A program made the translations under genes and the position numbers. Under the pieces are notes generated by a model. That model was not told the DNA's origin. It saw nothing but the letters and a program-made list of their open reading frames with translations, and ran no database searches. Shown one piece after another: positions 1 through 6,494 of a stretch of DNA of 9,248 nt (its first letter is position 1; every line of letters begins with the position of its first letter). Source of the stretch: Bryobacterales bacterium (GTDB lineage Bacteria > Acidobacteriota > Terriglobia > Bryobacterales > Bryobacteraceae); assembly GCA_025353235.1 (NCBI GenBank), contig JANXQZ010000237.1, positions 1 through 9,248 on the forward strand, in the 5' to 3' direction.

Positions 1-959
1 GCATTCTCCTCTGCCTGGCCGCCGCGCTAGGTCTCGCCGCTCCGGTAGCGCGCGGAGCTAACCCTACCCCAGTAATTCTGGATACAGACATCGGCGCTGA
101 TATCGACGATGCGCTGGCGCTCGCCCTGGCATTGCAATCGCCCGAACTTAACGTTGTGGGCATCGTCACCGTGCTGCAAGAAGGAGAACGGCGAGCCGAT
201 TTGGTCTGGCGCATTTTGGAGCTGTTTGGCCGCACGGAAATTCCCGTAGGAATCGGGGCCGAAGAGCCCCTGCTCGCGAAGTCCCGGGCCGGAGTGGTTC
301 GGCAGACTCAGGCGCTCGCGGCAGATTACCACATGCCGGCGGGCAAACGGCGCAACGGTCTGGAATTGCTCATTGACACTTGTCTGCGATCGCCCCAAAA
401 ACTTACGATTCTGGCTTATGGTCCCCTCACCAATATCGCGCTCATGTTGAGGGCAGAGCCCCGGGTCAAGGATAAGATCGAGCGCATCATACTCATGAAT
501 GGCGTGTTCTTTCGAGCCGGGATCGAATACAACACTAAGATGGACCCAGAGGCTTCGCAGATCGTCTACAATTCCGGCGTGCCAATTACCACGGTTGGGC
601 TCGACGTCACGATGCAGTGCCGGTTGAGCGCGGAACATTTGCGACGAATCTCCGACTCAAAGCTGCCCTCCGTGAAGTTTCTGTATCAGTTGATCGGCCT
701 CTGGCAAAACGGCAATGAGAGCCAGCGGCCCGTGTTGCACGATCCGCTGGCAGTGGCCGTTGCTGTCAGGCCGGATTTGGTGAGCACCGTGGCTGGTCGG
801 GTCACGGTGGAAACCCACGGCGCCCCCGACGAGACCTATGGCATGACTGTGTTCCACAAGGACGCGTCGGGACAGGTGCAAGTCGCCCAGGAAGTGAGCT
901 CGGCAGCCGCGATCGATCTATTTCTCGAGCGCATCCTTGCCGCTCCGAGGAAACCTTGA
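1..959 (+). CDS. Nucleoside hydrolase (IUNH family), exported, 5' partial
   Basis: Predicted to cleave the N-glycosidic bond of ribonucleosides, giving ribose and a free base. The reading frame is open from base 3 to the TGA at 957-959 (318 visible residues), so the start codon lies just upstream of the window. The first visible residues form a hydrophobic Ala/Leu-rich stretch ending around VARGA, which reads as a signal peptide, so the enzyme is probably exported. The Ca- and ribose-binding signature DTDIGADIDD (bases 81-110) is intact. Also visible are YGPLTNIA (about 417-440), the EYN/DPEA region (about 525-552), GLDVT (about 597-611) and the catalytic HDPLA motif (738-752). The loop between the FF pair and EYN is shorter than usual and lacks the common GN pair, so substrate choice may be unusual. 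It is the first visible gene of a cluster and overlaps the next gene by 4 nt. The family call is firm; substrate and export are inferred. Confidence 0.9.
   Translation, partial: ILLCLAAALGLAAPVARGANPTPVILDTDIGADIDDALALALALQSPELNVVGIVTVLQEGERRADLVWRILELFGRTEIPVGIGAEEPLLAKSRAGVVRQTQALAADYHMPAGKRRNGLELLIDTCLRSPQKLTILAYGPLTNIALMLRAEPRVKDKIERIILMNGVFFRAGIEYNTKMDPEASQIVYNSGVPITTVGLDVTMQCRLSAEHLRRISDSKLPSVKFLYQLIGLWQNGNESQRPVLHDPLAVAVAVRPDLVSTVAGRVTVETHGAPDETYGMTVFHKDASGQVQVAQEVSSAAAIDLFLERILAAPRKP
947..951 (+). promoter_or_regulatory. Ribosome binding site supporting the TTG start at 956
   Basis: GAGGA lies four bases before the TTG at 956, inside the 3' end of the nucleoside hydrolase gene. The spacing is short. 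The TTGA overlap of start and stop suggests translational coupling, which makes the TTG start credible although no ATG is available nearby. Confidence 0.45.
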
Positions 960-1762
960 CCCGGCGTGTCCTCCTAGTCGCTGGAGCCGCGATCGCCGCC
1001 GCCAAACGGAGCCTCGATATTCTCGATCTGCCTGCTCCCAAAGCTGACGAGCGCATCCACTATGGCAGCGATCCGCTCCAGTTTGGCGACCTTCGCATGC
1101 CGACTGGCAAGGGTCCTCATCCAGTGGTGATCTTCATTCACGGGGGGTTCTGGAAAGCGGCTTACAACTTAGAGCATGCCGGACACCTCTGCGCAGCGCT
1201 GACCAAAGCGGGCGCGGTTACGTGGAGTTTGGAGTATCGGCGAATCGGCAACCCGGGCGGAGGCTGGCCGGGCACTTTCAACGATGTAAAGGCGGGTGCG
1301 GCTCACGTTGCCGCGCTCGCCGCTCAGTATAAGCTTGACCGGAATCGTGTGGTGGCTGCGGGACATTCGGCGGGCGGCCAACTCGCACTTTGGCTGGGGG
1401 CGCAGAAGGGGAGTGGACTGCGCGGCATCGTATCGCTCGCGGGAGTCTCGGACTTGAAACGCGCTTGGGATTTGCATCTTAGCAATGGCATCGTCGGCGA
1501 GCTGCTGGGCGGCTCTCCTCAAGAAGTGCCGGATCGATATGCAACGGCCGATCCCCTGGAACTGCTCCCGATTCCAGTGAAACAGCGTCTGGTTCATGGA
1601 ACGATGGACGATGTGGTGCCCTTCGAGCTAAGCGAGCGATTCGCCAAGGCATCGCAAAATGCGCGGCTCATTCCGCTGGAAGGCGCAGGACATTTCGAAT
1701 TGATCGATCCGCGCGCGTCGGAGTGGAAAACAGTGGAGAAAGCGATTCTGGATTGGAGTTAG
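956..1762 (+). CDS. Alpha/beta-hydrolase (esterase / kynurenine-formamidase-like)
   Basis: Probable carboxylesterase or lipase-like hydrolase of 268 residues. The oxyanion-hole motif HGGFW is at residues 62-66, as in the BD-FAE and kynurenine formamidase-like families. The nucleophile elbow GHSAGG places the catalytic Ser at 138. HGTMDDVVP supplies the likely acid, Asp218 (or the adjacent Asp219), and GAGHFEL supplies His246, so the triad is complete. Residues 1-17 form a hydrophobic segment after two arginines, which may be a signal or membrane anchor. The start is a TTG that overlaps the preceding TGA by 3 nt (TTGA), consistent with translational coupling to the nucleoside hydrolase. The SDR gene begins 6 nt after the stop. 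The fold and triad are clear; the substrate (ester, amide or formamide) is not determined. Confidence 0.88.
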   Translation: MTRRVLLVAGAAIAAAKRSLDILDLPAPKADERIHYGSDPLQFGDLRMPTGKGPHPVVIFIHGGFWKAAYNLEHAGHLCAALTKAGAVTWSLEYRRIGNPGGGWPGTFNDVKAGAAHVAALAAQYKLDRNRVVAAGHSAGGQLALWLGAQKGSGLRGIVSLAGVSDLKRAWDLHLSNGIVGELLGGSPQEVPDRYATADPLELLPIPVKQRLVHGTMDDVVPFELSERFAKASQNARLIPLEGAGHFELIDPRASEWKTVEKAILDWS

Positions 1763-1768
1763 CGCCAC

Positions 1769-2500
1769 ATGGATTTAGGGTTGAAGGATCGCGTCGCGAT
1801 TGTGGCGGCGGCAAGCAAGGGGCTGGGCAAGGCGGTCGCTCTCGGATTAGCGCGAGAGGGGGCGAAGATTGCTCTGTGTGCTCGTGGCGAGGCGGAGCTG
1901 CGAGCAACGGCCGCCGAGATCCCGACCGAGTGCCTAGCTCTGACGGTGGATGTCAGCGTGGAATCGCAGGTTGCCCAATTCGTCCGCGCAGTCGTCGAGC
2001 GTTTTGGCAGGATCGATATCTGCATTGCCAACGCAGGCGGACCGCCGGCGCGCCAGTTTGAGTCTGCGTCGATCAGCGATTGGCGGGCGGCAATCGATTT
2101 GAATTTCATGAGCACGCTGTATCTCGCGCGCGAAACCTTGCCGCTGATGAAGCAAGCCCGATGGGGCCGCTTTCTCACCATTACTTCAGTGGCGGTGAAG
2201 CAGCCCATTGACGGGTTGATCCTGTCTAACTCGGTGCGGTCCGCTGTGACCGGGCTTGTGAAGACGTTGTCCAATGAGTACGCCCCGTTTAACGTGTTAG
2301 TCAACAATGTGTGTCCTGGCTATACGGCAACTGAAAGACTCAAGGCGCTCGGAGCCAAGCCAGAGCACCTGATTCCGCTAGGACGTGTGGCGCGCCCCGA
2401 GGAGTTTGCCGATGTAGTTGTGTTTCTGGCTTCCGAGCGGGCCAGTTACATTACGGGTTCTTCGATCCTTGTAGATGGCGGAATGGTAAGAAGTTCTTAG
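1769..2500 (+). CDS. Atypical short-chain dehydrogenase/reductase (BKR-like)
   Basis: A 243-residue Rossmann-fold SDR of the usual length. The N-terminal cofactor motif reads AAASKGLG (13-20) in place of the classical TGxxxGxG. DV at 61-62, NAGG at 88-91 and the active-site Ser140 (in TITSV) are present, and the C-terminal VDGG signature is at 235-238. The usual catalytic YxxxK is replaced: alignment through the following AVTGL places Ser153 and Arg157 where Tyr and Lys normally sit. This fits the beta-ketoacyl-ACP-reductase-like SDR subgroup, which I recall as having imperfect cofactor and tetrad motifs. The ATG at 1769 has GGAG at 1755-1758, 10 nt upstream. It follows the esterase gene by 6 nt and probably shares its transcript. 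Being an SDR is certain; oxidoreductase activity and substrate are open. Confidence 0.92.
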   Translation: MDLGLKDRVAIVAAASKGLGKAVALGLAREGAKIALCARGEAELRATAAEIPTECLALTVDVSVESQVAQFVRAVVERFGRIDICIANAGGPPARQFESASISDWRAAIDLNFMSTLYLARETLPLMKQARWGRFLTITSVAVKQPIDGLILSNSVRSAVTGLVKTLSNEYAPFNVLVNNVCPGYTATERLKALGAKPEHLIPLGRVARPEEFADVVVFLASERASYITGSSILVDGGMVRSS

Positions 2501-2560
2501 CTGCAATTTGTAAGTTGTTGATTTTGTAATTTGGCATGAAAGTTGCAAGTGAGAACAGCG
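2501..2560 (+). promoter_or_regulatory. AT-rich gap before the YtxH gene, possible promoter
   Basis: This 60-nt gap is clearly richer in A/T than its surroundings and carries two near-copies of TTTGTAAnTT (2507-2516 and 2523-2532, 16 nt apart). No well-spaced -35/-10 pair stands out. It could drive ytxH independently of the upstream cluster or simply be a spacer. Confidence 0.25.
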
Positions 2561-2824
2561 ATGACAAACTTCCTACTTGGCTTTGGAATTGGTTTGACAG
2601 TAGGCGTGTTGTTCGCGCCGAAATCCGGAGATGAAACGCGTGAATACTTGGGGAACCGGGCATCCGACGGTACTGACTACCTGACCAATCAGGCTCAGCA
2701 ATTGAAGGAGTCCGCCTCTGGGTTGATCGACAAGGGCCGTAATATTTTGGCGGATCAAAAGGATAAGCTCGCCAGTGCGGCGCAGGGTGCTGCTAAGGGC
2801 GCTGAGCAGGCCTACCAGCGCTAG
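2561..2824 (+). CDS. YtxH domain-containing small membrane protein
   Basis: An 87-residue protein with a glycine-rich hydrophobic N-terminal segment (about residues 4-18) followed directly by LFAPKSGDETR (17-27), the hallmark of the YtxH family. The rest is hydrophilic and rich in Ala, Gln and Lys, with predicted amphipathic helices (about 38-86). Family members are small, often stress-related proteins of unknown mechanism, with an N-terminal membrane segment and a helical tail. I chose the ATG at 2561 because the family motif begins right after it; an in-frame TTG at 2543 would add six residues that do not look conserved. GTGAG lies a few bases upstream as a weak ribosome binding site. It is the last plus-strand gene before a convergent operon. 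The family call is good; its role here is unknown. Confidence 0.85.
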   Translation: MTNFLLGFGIGLTVGVLFAPKSGDETREYLGNRASDGTDYLTNQAQQLKESASGLIDKGRNILADQKDKLASAAQGAAKGAEQAYQR

Positions 2825-2836
2825 GATCAGTTAATC

Positions 2837-2861
2837 GGCGGGCGTGTAGATCACGCCCGCC
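2837..2861. terminator. Perfect hairpin between convergent genes, likely bidirectional terminator
   Basis: GGCGGGCGTG (2837-2846) and CACGCCCGCC (2852-2861) are exact reverse complements around a five-base loop, TAGAT. The stem is very GC-rich. It sits in the 43-nt gap between the ends of the YtxH gene and the mannose-1-phosphate guanylyltransferase gene. No clear T-tract follows on either strand, so it is not a textbook intrinsic terminator, but the position is ideal for stopping both transcripts or protecting their 3' ends. Confidence 0.6.
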
Positions 2862-2867
2862 CTTCAA

Positions 2868-3950
2868 CTACAGCAGGTCTTCTCTCTTCCTCAATTCCAG
2901 CATTTTCACCAATTCTCCTACTTCCTGAGCACGAGAACGGCTCGCAATTAAGAGAGCATCTGCGGTATCCACGACAACTAGATCGCTAACTCCAAGCAAG
3001 GCCACTAACTTCCCTCGAGCTTCGATATAGTTTCCGGTTGCATTGCGAATAAGCACATCAGAGCGAGTGACATTTCCATCTTGATCTCGGGGTATTAACT
3101 CATACACGGCATTCCAACTACCCACATCGCTCCATCCGATCTCATCTGCTGCTAGGCCTACAACCAAACTCCCCGCTTTTTCGATCACTCCGACATCAAT
3201 CGAGACATTCTCACAAAGCGGAAATATTGCTTTGAGCTTCGCCTCAAACAGCGGATCAGTGAACGCTGGAAGTGAATCCAGCAAGGTTGCAGTTTTTGGG
3301 AGGAATCGGCGTATCGCTTCGAGGGCGGTGGAAGTCTTCCAAAAGAACATGCCCCCGTTCCAATAAAAATTGCCGGCCTTAACAAACTTTGCCGCTGTCT
3401 TCGGGTCCGGCTTCTCGCGGAATTTAAGTACCGGGTAGGGAGTGATAGAGCCTGGCTCCACGTCTTTGGGAAACTGAATATAGCCATAGCCCGTCTCAGC
3501 CCAGCGCGGCTTAATGCCCAGCACCGCGATTTTACCCTGCTCGGCCGCTTTGAAGGCCGGACGGACCAGCCGCAAATAACGCGCGGGCTTAGAGATCATG
3601 TGGTCGGCCGGAAACACGCCGAACACCGAGTCGGGATCAATCGACTGAAGAACGTGCGCCATTAGCCCAATCGCCGGAGCCGTGTTTCGCTGCGCCGGTT
3701 CGGCTAGGATCTGTTCTCGGGGCACCTCGGGCAACTGCTTGACGATCTCCGCTTGCAGGTCGTAGTTGGTAAGAATCCAAATGCGCTCGGGCGGCAGCAC
3801 CGGTTTCAAGCGGTCCACGGTCTGCTGGATCAGGGTCCGCTCACCCAGGAAACTGAGGACCTGCTTGGCGTGTTTGCGGCGGCTTCTCGGCCAAAAACGC
3901 GTGCCGCGCCCGCCGGCCAGGATTACGCCATAGTGGTTCGATTTCGGCAT
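2868..3950 (-). CDS. manC: Mannose-1-phosphate guanylyltransferase (GDP-mannose pyrophosphorylase)
   Basis: Predicted to make GDP-mannose from mannose-1-phosphate and GTP in the cytoplasm, supplying mannose, fucose or rhamnose units for polysaccharides and glycoproteins. The 360 residues match the single-domain form, without a phosphomannose isomerase fusion. The nucleotide-binding signature GGRGTRFWPRSR is at 13-24, with the following lysines at 27 and 29. Other family motifs are EPAQRNTAPA (84-93), PADH (114-117), GYGYI (154-158), REKP (178-181), WNGGMFFW (197-204), SIDVGV (250-255) and WSDVGSW (273-279). The ATG at 3950-3948 lies 7 nt after the stop of the second signal peptidase gene, so it is the third gene of a lepB-lepB-manC operon. 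All expected active-site motifs are present. Being co-transcribed with two signal peptidases suggests a shared cell-envelope role, which is inference. Confidence 0.93.
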   Translation of the reverse strand: MPKSNHYGVILAGGRGTRFWPRSRRKHAKQVLSFLGERTLIQQTVDRLKPVLPPERIWILTNYDLQAEIVKQLPEVPREQILAEPAQRNTAPAIGLMAHVLQSIDPDSVFGVFPADHMISKPARYLRLVRPAFKAAEQGKIAVLGIKPRWAETGYGYIQFPKDVEPGSITPYPVLKFREKPDPKTAAKFVKAGNFYWNGGMFFWKTSTALEAIRRFLPKTATLLDSLPAFTDPLFEAKLKAIFPLCENVSIDVGVIEKAGSLVVGLAADEIGWSDVGSWNAVYELIPRDQDGNVTRSDVLIRNATGNYIEARGKLVALLGVSDLVVVDTADALLIASRSRAQEVGELVKMLELRKREDLL

Positions 3951-3957
3951 TCGGATG

Positions 3958-4746
3958 TCAGTTGATTGGGTAACCGCGGACCAGCCGCAGAGTGCGATCC
4001 CAACGAGTCTTGGTAAAGAAGTGCTGGGCTAGATCCAGCATATGGTGGATGCTGTAATCTTTCAGATCGTCGGTAGGCGCGTCATAGGACCAGAAGATAA
4101 TGGTCGGCTTCCCCATGATGTTCTCCCTCGGAACCAAGCCCCAATACCGGCTGTCGAGCGAGTTGTCGCGATTGTCGCCCATGGCAAAATAGCTTTCGGC
4201 AGGGACCACAAGCTCGCCCTTATCCACATGTTCGCGCAGCATGGTGAAAACGCGATCCACCATCTGAGGGTTGGCCGCATACTCCGGGCTGCCCTCCGGA
4301 AAATTGTCCCGATACGGGCTGCTATCGCCGACAGAATGAATGATGTACGGCTCGTTTAGCGCCTTCCCGTTCAGATGCACCACTTGATTGACAAGCTTAA
4401 TGCGATCGCCGGGGATGCCGATTACGCGCTTCACGTAATCTTCCTGAAGCAAAACCGGATGGCGGAATACGATGATGTCGCCCCGTTTGACTTCGGTGTA
4501 CGGCAGCAGGTGGCTGCTCAATTTCCCTGGCGGCGCATAAGCGAGTTTGTCGACGATGAGATGATCGCCAGTCATCAGCGTGTTATGCATCGACGACGTG
4601 GGAATCACGAAGGGCTGCGCAATTGTGGACGTTCCAAAGAGGAGAATGATGAACGTGACCACCCACTCCGCGATGCCGTTCCTGGGTTCTTCCGGCTTGC
4701 TTTCCGCAAGCGGGGAAGCAGGTTTAGTCGTTACTGTGGTAGCCAT
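3958..4746 (-). CDS. lepB: Signal peptidase I, second tandem copy
   Basis: Membrane-anchored type I signal peptidase (S26 family) that removes signal peptides from exported proteins. It has 262 residues. A hydrophilic N-terminus precedes a single transmembrane segment (about 26-46). The catalytic serine is Ser52 in PTSSMHNTL; the general base is Lys106 in DYVKRVIGIPGDR (103-115). The conserved MGDNRDNSLDSRYWG box is at 189-203, followed by VPRENIMGK (205-213). The usual SMxPTL is SMHNTL, without the proline. The tail ends with an FFTKTRWDRTL-type segment also found in the first copy. The ATG at 4746 lies inside the last codons of the first copy, a 23-nt overlap, so it is probably translationally coupled. 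Both catalytic residues are intact, so this copy is likely active. It is clearly a paralogue of its neighbour but well diverged. Confidence 0.93.
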   Translation of the reverse strand: MATTVTTKPASPLAESKPEEPRNGIAEWVVTFIILLFGTSTIAQPFVIPTSSMHNTLMTGDHLIVDKLAYAPPGKLSSHLLPYTEVKRGDIIVFRHPVLLQEDYVKRVIGIPGDRIKLVNQVVHLNGKALNEPYIIHSVGDSSPYRDNFPEGSPEYAANPQMVDRVFTMLREHVDKGELVVPAESYFAMGDNRDNSLDSRYWGLVPRENIMGKPTIIFWSYDAPTDDLKDYSIHHMLDLAQHFFTKTRWDRTLRLVRGYPIN

Positions 4747-5536
4747 GGATGAGCATCAGAGTGCGGTTCCAGCGAGTCTTGACGAAGAAATGCTGCGCCA
4801 GATCCACGAAATGCCGCGACATTGCATTTACAGACGAACTGGCGAGATTTTCGGTGCTCGCATTGTACGACCAATAGATGATCAGCGGCTTGCCAATGAT
4901 GTTTTCGCGCGGAACGAAGCCCCAGTAGCGGCTGTCGAGTGAGTTGTCCCGATTGTCGCCCATTGCGAAGTAGTAGTTGGGCGGGATAACCACTTCGCCG
5001 TTCGTAACGTGATTTTGCAGCATGTCCTTGGCGGCATCGTAAAGCATCGAGTTGGGTTCGGTGCCTGGGAAGTTATCGCGGTAGGTGTCCGGGTAGGGAT
5101 TCTTGTGGTACACGTACGGCTCGGTCAGCTTTACGCCATTGCGATAGATTTGCTGGTTGATAATCTTGAGCCGGTCACCCGGAATTCCGATCGCGCGCTT
5201 GACGAACGTTTGGCTGATGTCGACCGGATAACGGAAGACAATGATGTCGCCGTGCTGGACGGGTTCGTAGGGCAGAATGAATTTGCTCACCGGCCCGGAC
5301 GGCGCGTATGCCAACTTGTCGACTAAAAGGTGGTCGCCGATGAGCAGCGTATCTTCCATGGATCCGGTAGGGATGACGAAAGCCTGAACGAGCGTGGTGG
5401 TGCCGAAGAGGAGCAAGAGAATCGTGATGGTCCACTCGGCGATGGTTCCGCGGGGCTCATCCTGCTTAGGGGGTTCCTCGATTGGGGACGGCTTGTCCGC
5501 GACGGCAGTCTTAAGTCGATCCCCGGGCTGGTTCAT
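4724..5536 (-). CDS. lepB: Signal peptidase I, first tandem copy
   Basis: Type I signal peptidase of 270 residues and the first gene of the lepB-lepB-manC operon. A proline/glutamate-rich N-terminus leads into one transmembrane segment (about 33-54). The catalytic Ser59 lies in PTGSMEDTL and Lys113 in FVKRAIGIPGDR (111-122). MGDNRDNSLDSRYWG is at 192-206 and VPRENIIGK at 208-216. As in the second copy, the proline of the family SMxPTL box is absent (SMEDTL). A segment of about 20 residues between the NPYPDTYRDNFPG region and the GDNRD box is longer and differs from the paralogue, which could alter substrate access. I prefer the ATG at 5536-5534: GAAGG lies 6 nt upstream, while the in-frame TTG at 5542 directly abuts that site. 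Upstream is a long non-coding gap that should carry the operon promoter. Confidence 0.93.
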   Translation of the reverse strand: MNQPGDRLKTAVADKPSPIEEPPKQDEPRGTIAEWTITILLLLFGTTTLVQAFVIPTGSMEDTLLIGDHLLVDKLAYAPSGPVSKFILPYEPVQHGDIIVFRYPVDISQTFVKRAIGIPGDRLKIINQQIYRNGVKLTEPYVYHKNPYPDTYRDNFPGTEPNSMLYDAAKDMLQNHVTNGEVVIPPNYYFAMGDNRDNSLDSRYWGFVPRENIIGKPLIIYWSYNASTENLASSSVNAMSRHFVDLAQHFFVKTRWNRTLMLIHGYHSND

Positions 5537-5542
5537 GGTCAA

Positions 5543-5547
5543 CCTTC
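5543..5547 (-). promoter_or_regulatory. Ribosome binding site deciding the first lepB start
   Basis: On the minus strand GAAGG stands six bases before the ATG at 5536. It touches the alternative in-frame TTG at 5542 directly, leaving no spacer, so the ATG is the better start. Confidence 0.55.
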
Positions 5548-5834
5548 AGTTTATCCCACAATGGAAAAGGGAAGCCGGCGCCCAGGCAATCTGTGCCGGG
5601 ATCTAAATCGTATAACTTGACAGTCGGCCCAAGAGTGCCCTTCCAGTATTCAGTCACGCGGAAAGGTTACGGCGTATCGCTGTCGTCCTCTCAGCCACAC
5701 ACGTACATGCAGGCGCAGCAGCGCGTATCAACCAGAACGCCGCGCAGAATCGCGCGATCTTCATGAACGAATCGTACAAAAAATGAATCTGTCGCAGGAA
5801 GCAAGACAGCGGTCGAACGCCGTGTGCGAGCGCA

Positions 5835-5862
5835 ACTTCCGGATAGCTGACTGCTCGGAAGT
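5835..5862 (+). promoter_or_regulatory. Bulged inverted repeat upstream of the DinB-like gene
   Basis: ACTTCCG (5835-5841) pairs exactly with CGGAAGT (5856-5862), and AGC (5845-5847) pairs with GCT (5853-5855). A three-base bulge, GAT, and a five-base loop, TGACT, complete it, giving ten base pairs in total. Its right arm abuts a TATTAT box and ends 24 nt before the GTG start. It may be an operator dyad or a 5'-leader hairpin; no protein can be assigned. Confidence 0.35.
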
Positions 5863-5885
5863 ATTATATGAAGAAGTAAGCAGCC

Positions 5886-6494
5886 GTGAGCACGCATCCA
5901 GACAACGTTCACACTCAACTCGGACGAGCAGCAGTCCGGATCTTTGCCGCTAATGACCGAATGAACCAGGTTCTCATCGAACATCTTGACCCTGCCGCCT
6001 GGAGAGCTAAACCGCCCGGCAAGGTCCGCACCATTGCCGCGATTTTCACCCACATTCACAATGTCCGCTCCAAGTGGGTCAGGCTTACAGCTCCGCACCT
6101 GAAAATCCCACCCCAGCTAAACCGCGCGCGTTGCACGCCGGAGCAGGCCAGTGCGGGATTGGCCGAGAGCGCCTCTCGCTGCGCGGAGATGCTAGCAGAA
6201 GCGCTCGGCGATTGTGGAGGCCGTGTAGAGACGTTTCGCCGAGACGGCTGGGCTTCCCCTTGGCCGGTTGGCCTCGAAATGCTGTGCTATATGCTTTCTC
6301 ACGAGGCCCACCATCGCGGGCAGGTGTGTATGCTCGCGCATCAACTCGGATTCCGTTGCCGAACGAGGTGGTGTCCGGGATTTGGAATTGGGAGAAGCTG
6401 TGGAAAGATTGCGGCTCCTCTGCGGGCCCCGGCAACGATTTATAGCGATTCGGGCTTAGGTTGCGACCCTCCAGTATCGTTCGGGGTGATCTGA
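5886..6494 (+). CDS. DinB-family protein with C-terminal frameshift
   Basis: A DinB/YfiT-like four-helix protein, a fold with a three-histidine metal site found in many thiol-dependent transferases and damage- or stress-linked proteins. Candidate metal ligands are the His pair in FTHIHN (56, 58) and the LSHEAHHRGQ motif (138-146, with His139 and His143). The frame runs normally to about residue 157 (GFR). From there the family-like C-terminus, LPNEVVSGIWNWEKLWK, continues in the next frame and stops at 6443-6445. One base is therefore missing near 6355-6360. As written, the frame runs on to 6494 with an unrelated, Cys/Arg-rich tail. The missing part is the last helix, so the shifted product might still fold partly. 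The start is a GTG at 5886; an ATG at 5868 in the same frame is closed by a TAA. The family is confident; precise activity is unknown. Confidence 0.8.
   Translation: MSTHPDNVHTQLGRAAVRIFAANDRMNQVLIEHLDPAAWRAKPPGKVRTIAAIFTHIHNVRSKWVRLTAPHLKIPPQLNRARCTPEQASAGLAESASRCAEMLAEALGDCGGRVETFRRDGWASPWPVGLEMLCYMLSHEAHHRGQVCMLAHQLGFRCRTRWCPGFGIGRSCGKIAAPLRAPATIYSDSGLGCDPPVSFGVI

Larger units (their letters stand above)
5537..5885. other. Divergent intergenic region between lepB and the DinB-like gene
   Basis: 349 nt without a supportable gene. It should hold the minus-strand promoter for the lepB-lepB-manC operon and a plus-strand promoter for the DinB-like gene. A TTGACA on the plus strand (5617-5622) has no -10 partner at normal spacing. 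Near the plus-strand gene, TATTAT (5862-5867) is a possible -10 without an obvious -35. ATCGCGCGAT (5749-5758) is a short perfect palindrome, which can occur by chance in GC-rich DNA. The clearest structure is an interrupted hairpin at 5835-5862, listed separately. I see no tRNA or small-RNA fold that I can name. Confidence 0.5.

Noticed and set aside
2543..2560. TTG at 2543 as start of the YtxH protein
   Set aside because: It would add six residues ahead of the MTNFLLG family-like start; the ATG at 2561 fits the family better.
5617..5622. TTGACA as a sigma-70 -35 box on the plus strand
   Set aside because: No acceptable -10 hexamer occurs 16-18 nt downstream, and it is over 260 nt from the next plus-strand gene.
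5749..5758. Palindrome ATCGCGCGAT as an operator
   Set aside because: Ten bases of alternating GC are likely by chance at this base composition, and no second copy was seen nearby.
5691..6098. 135-residue open frame on the minus strand
   Set aside because: Its 5' half is antisense to the DinB-like gene, and the rest is non-coding sequence with no recognisable domain or ribosome binding site.
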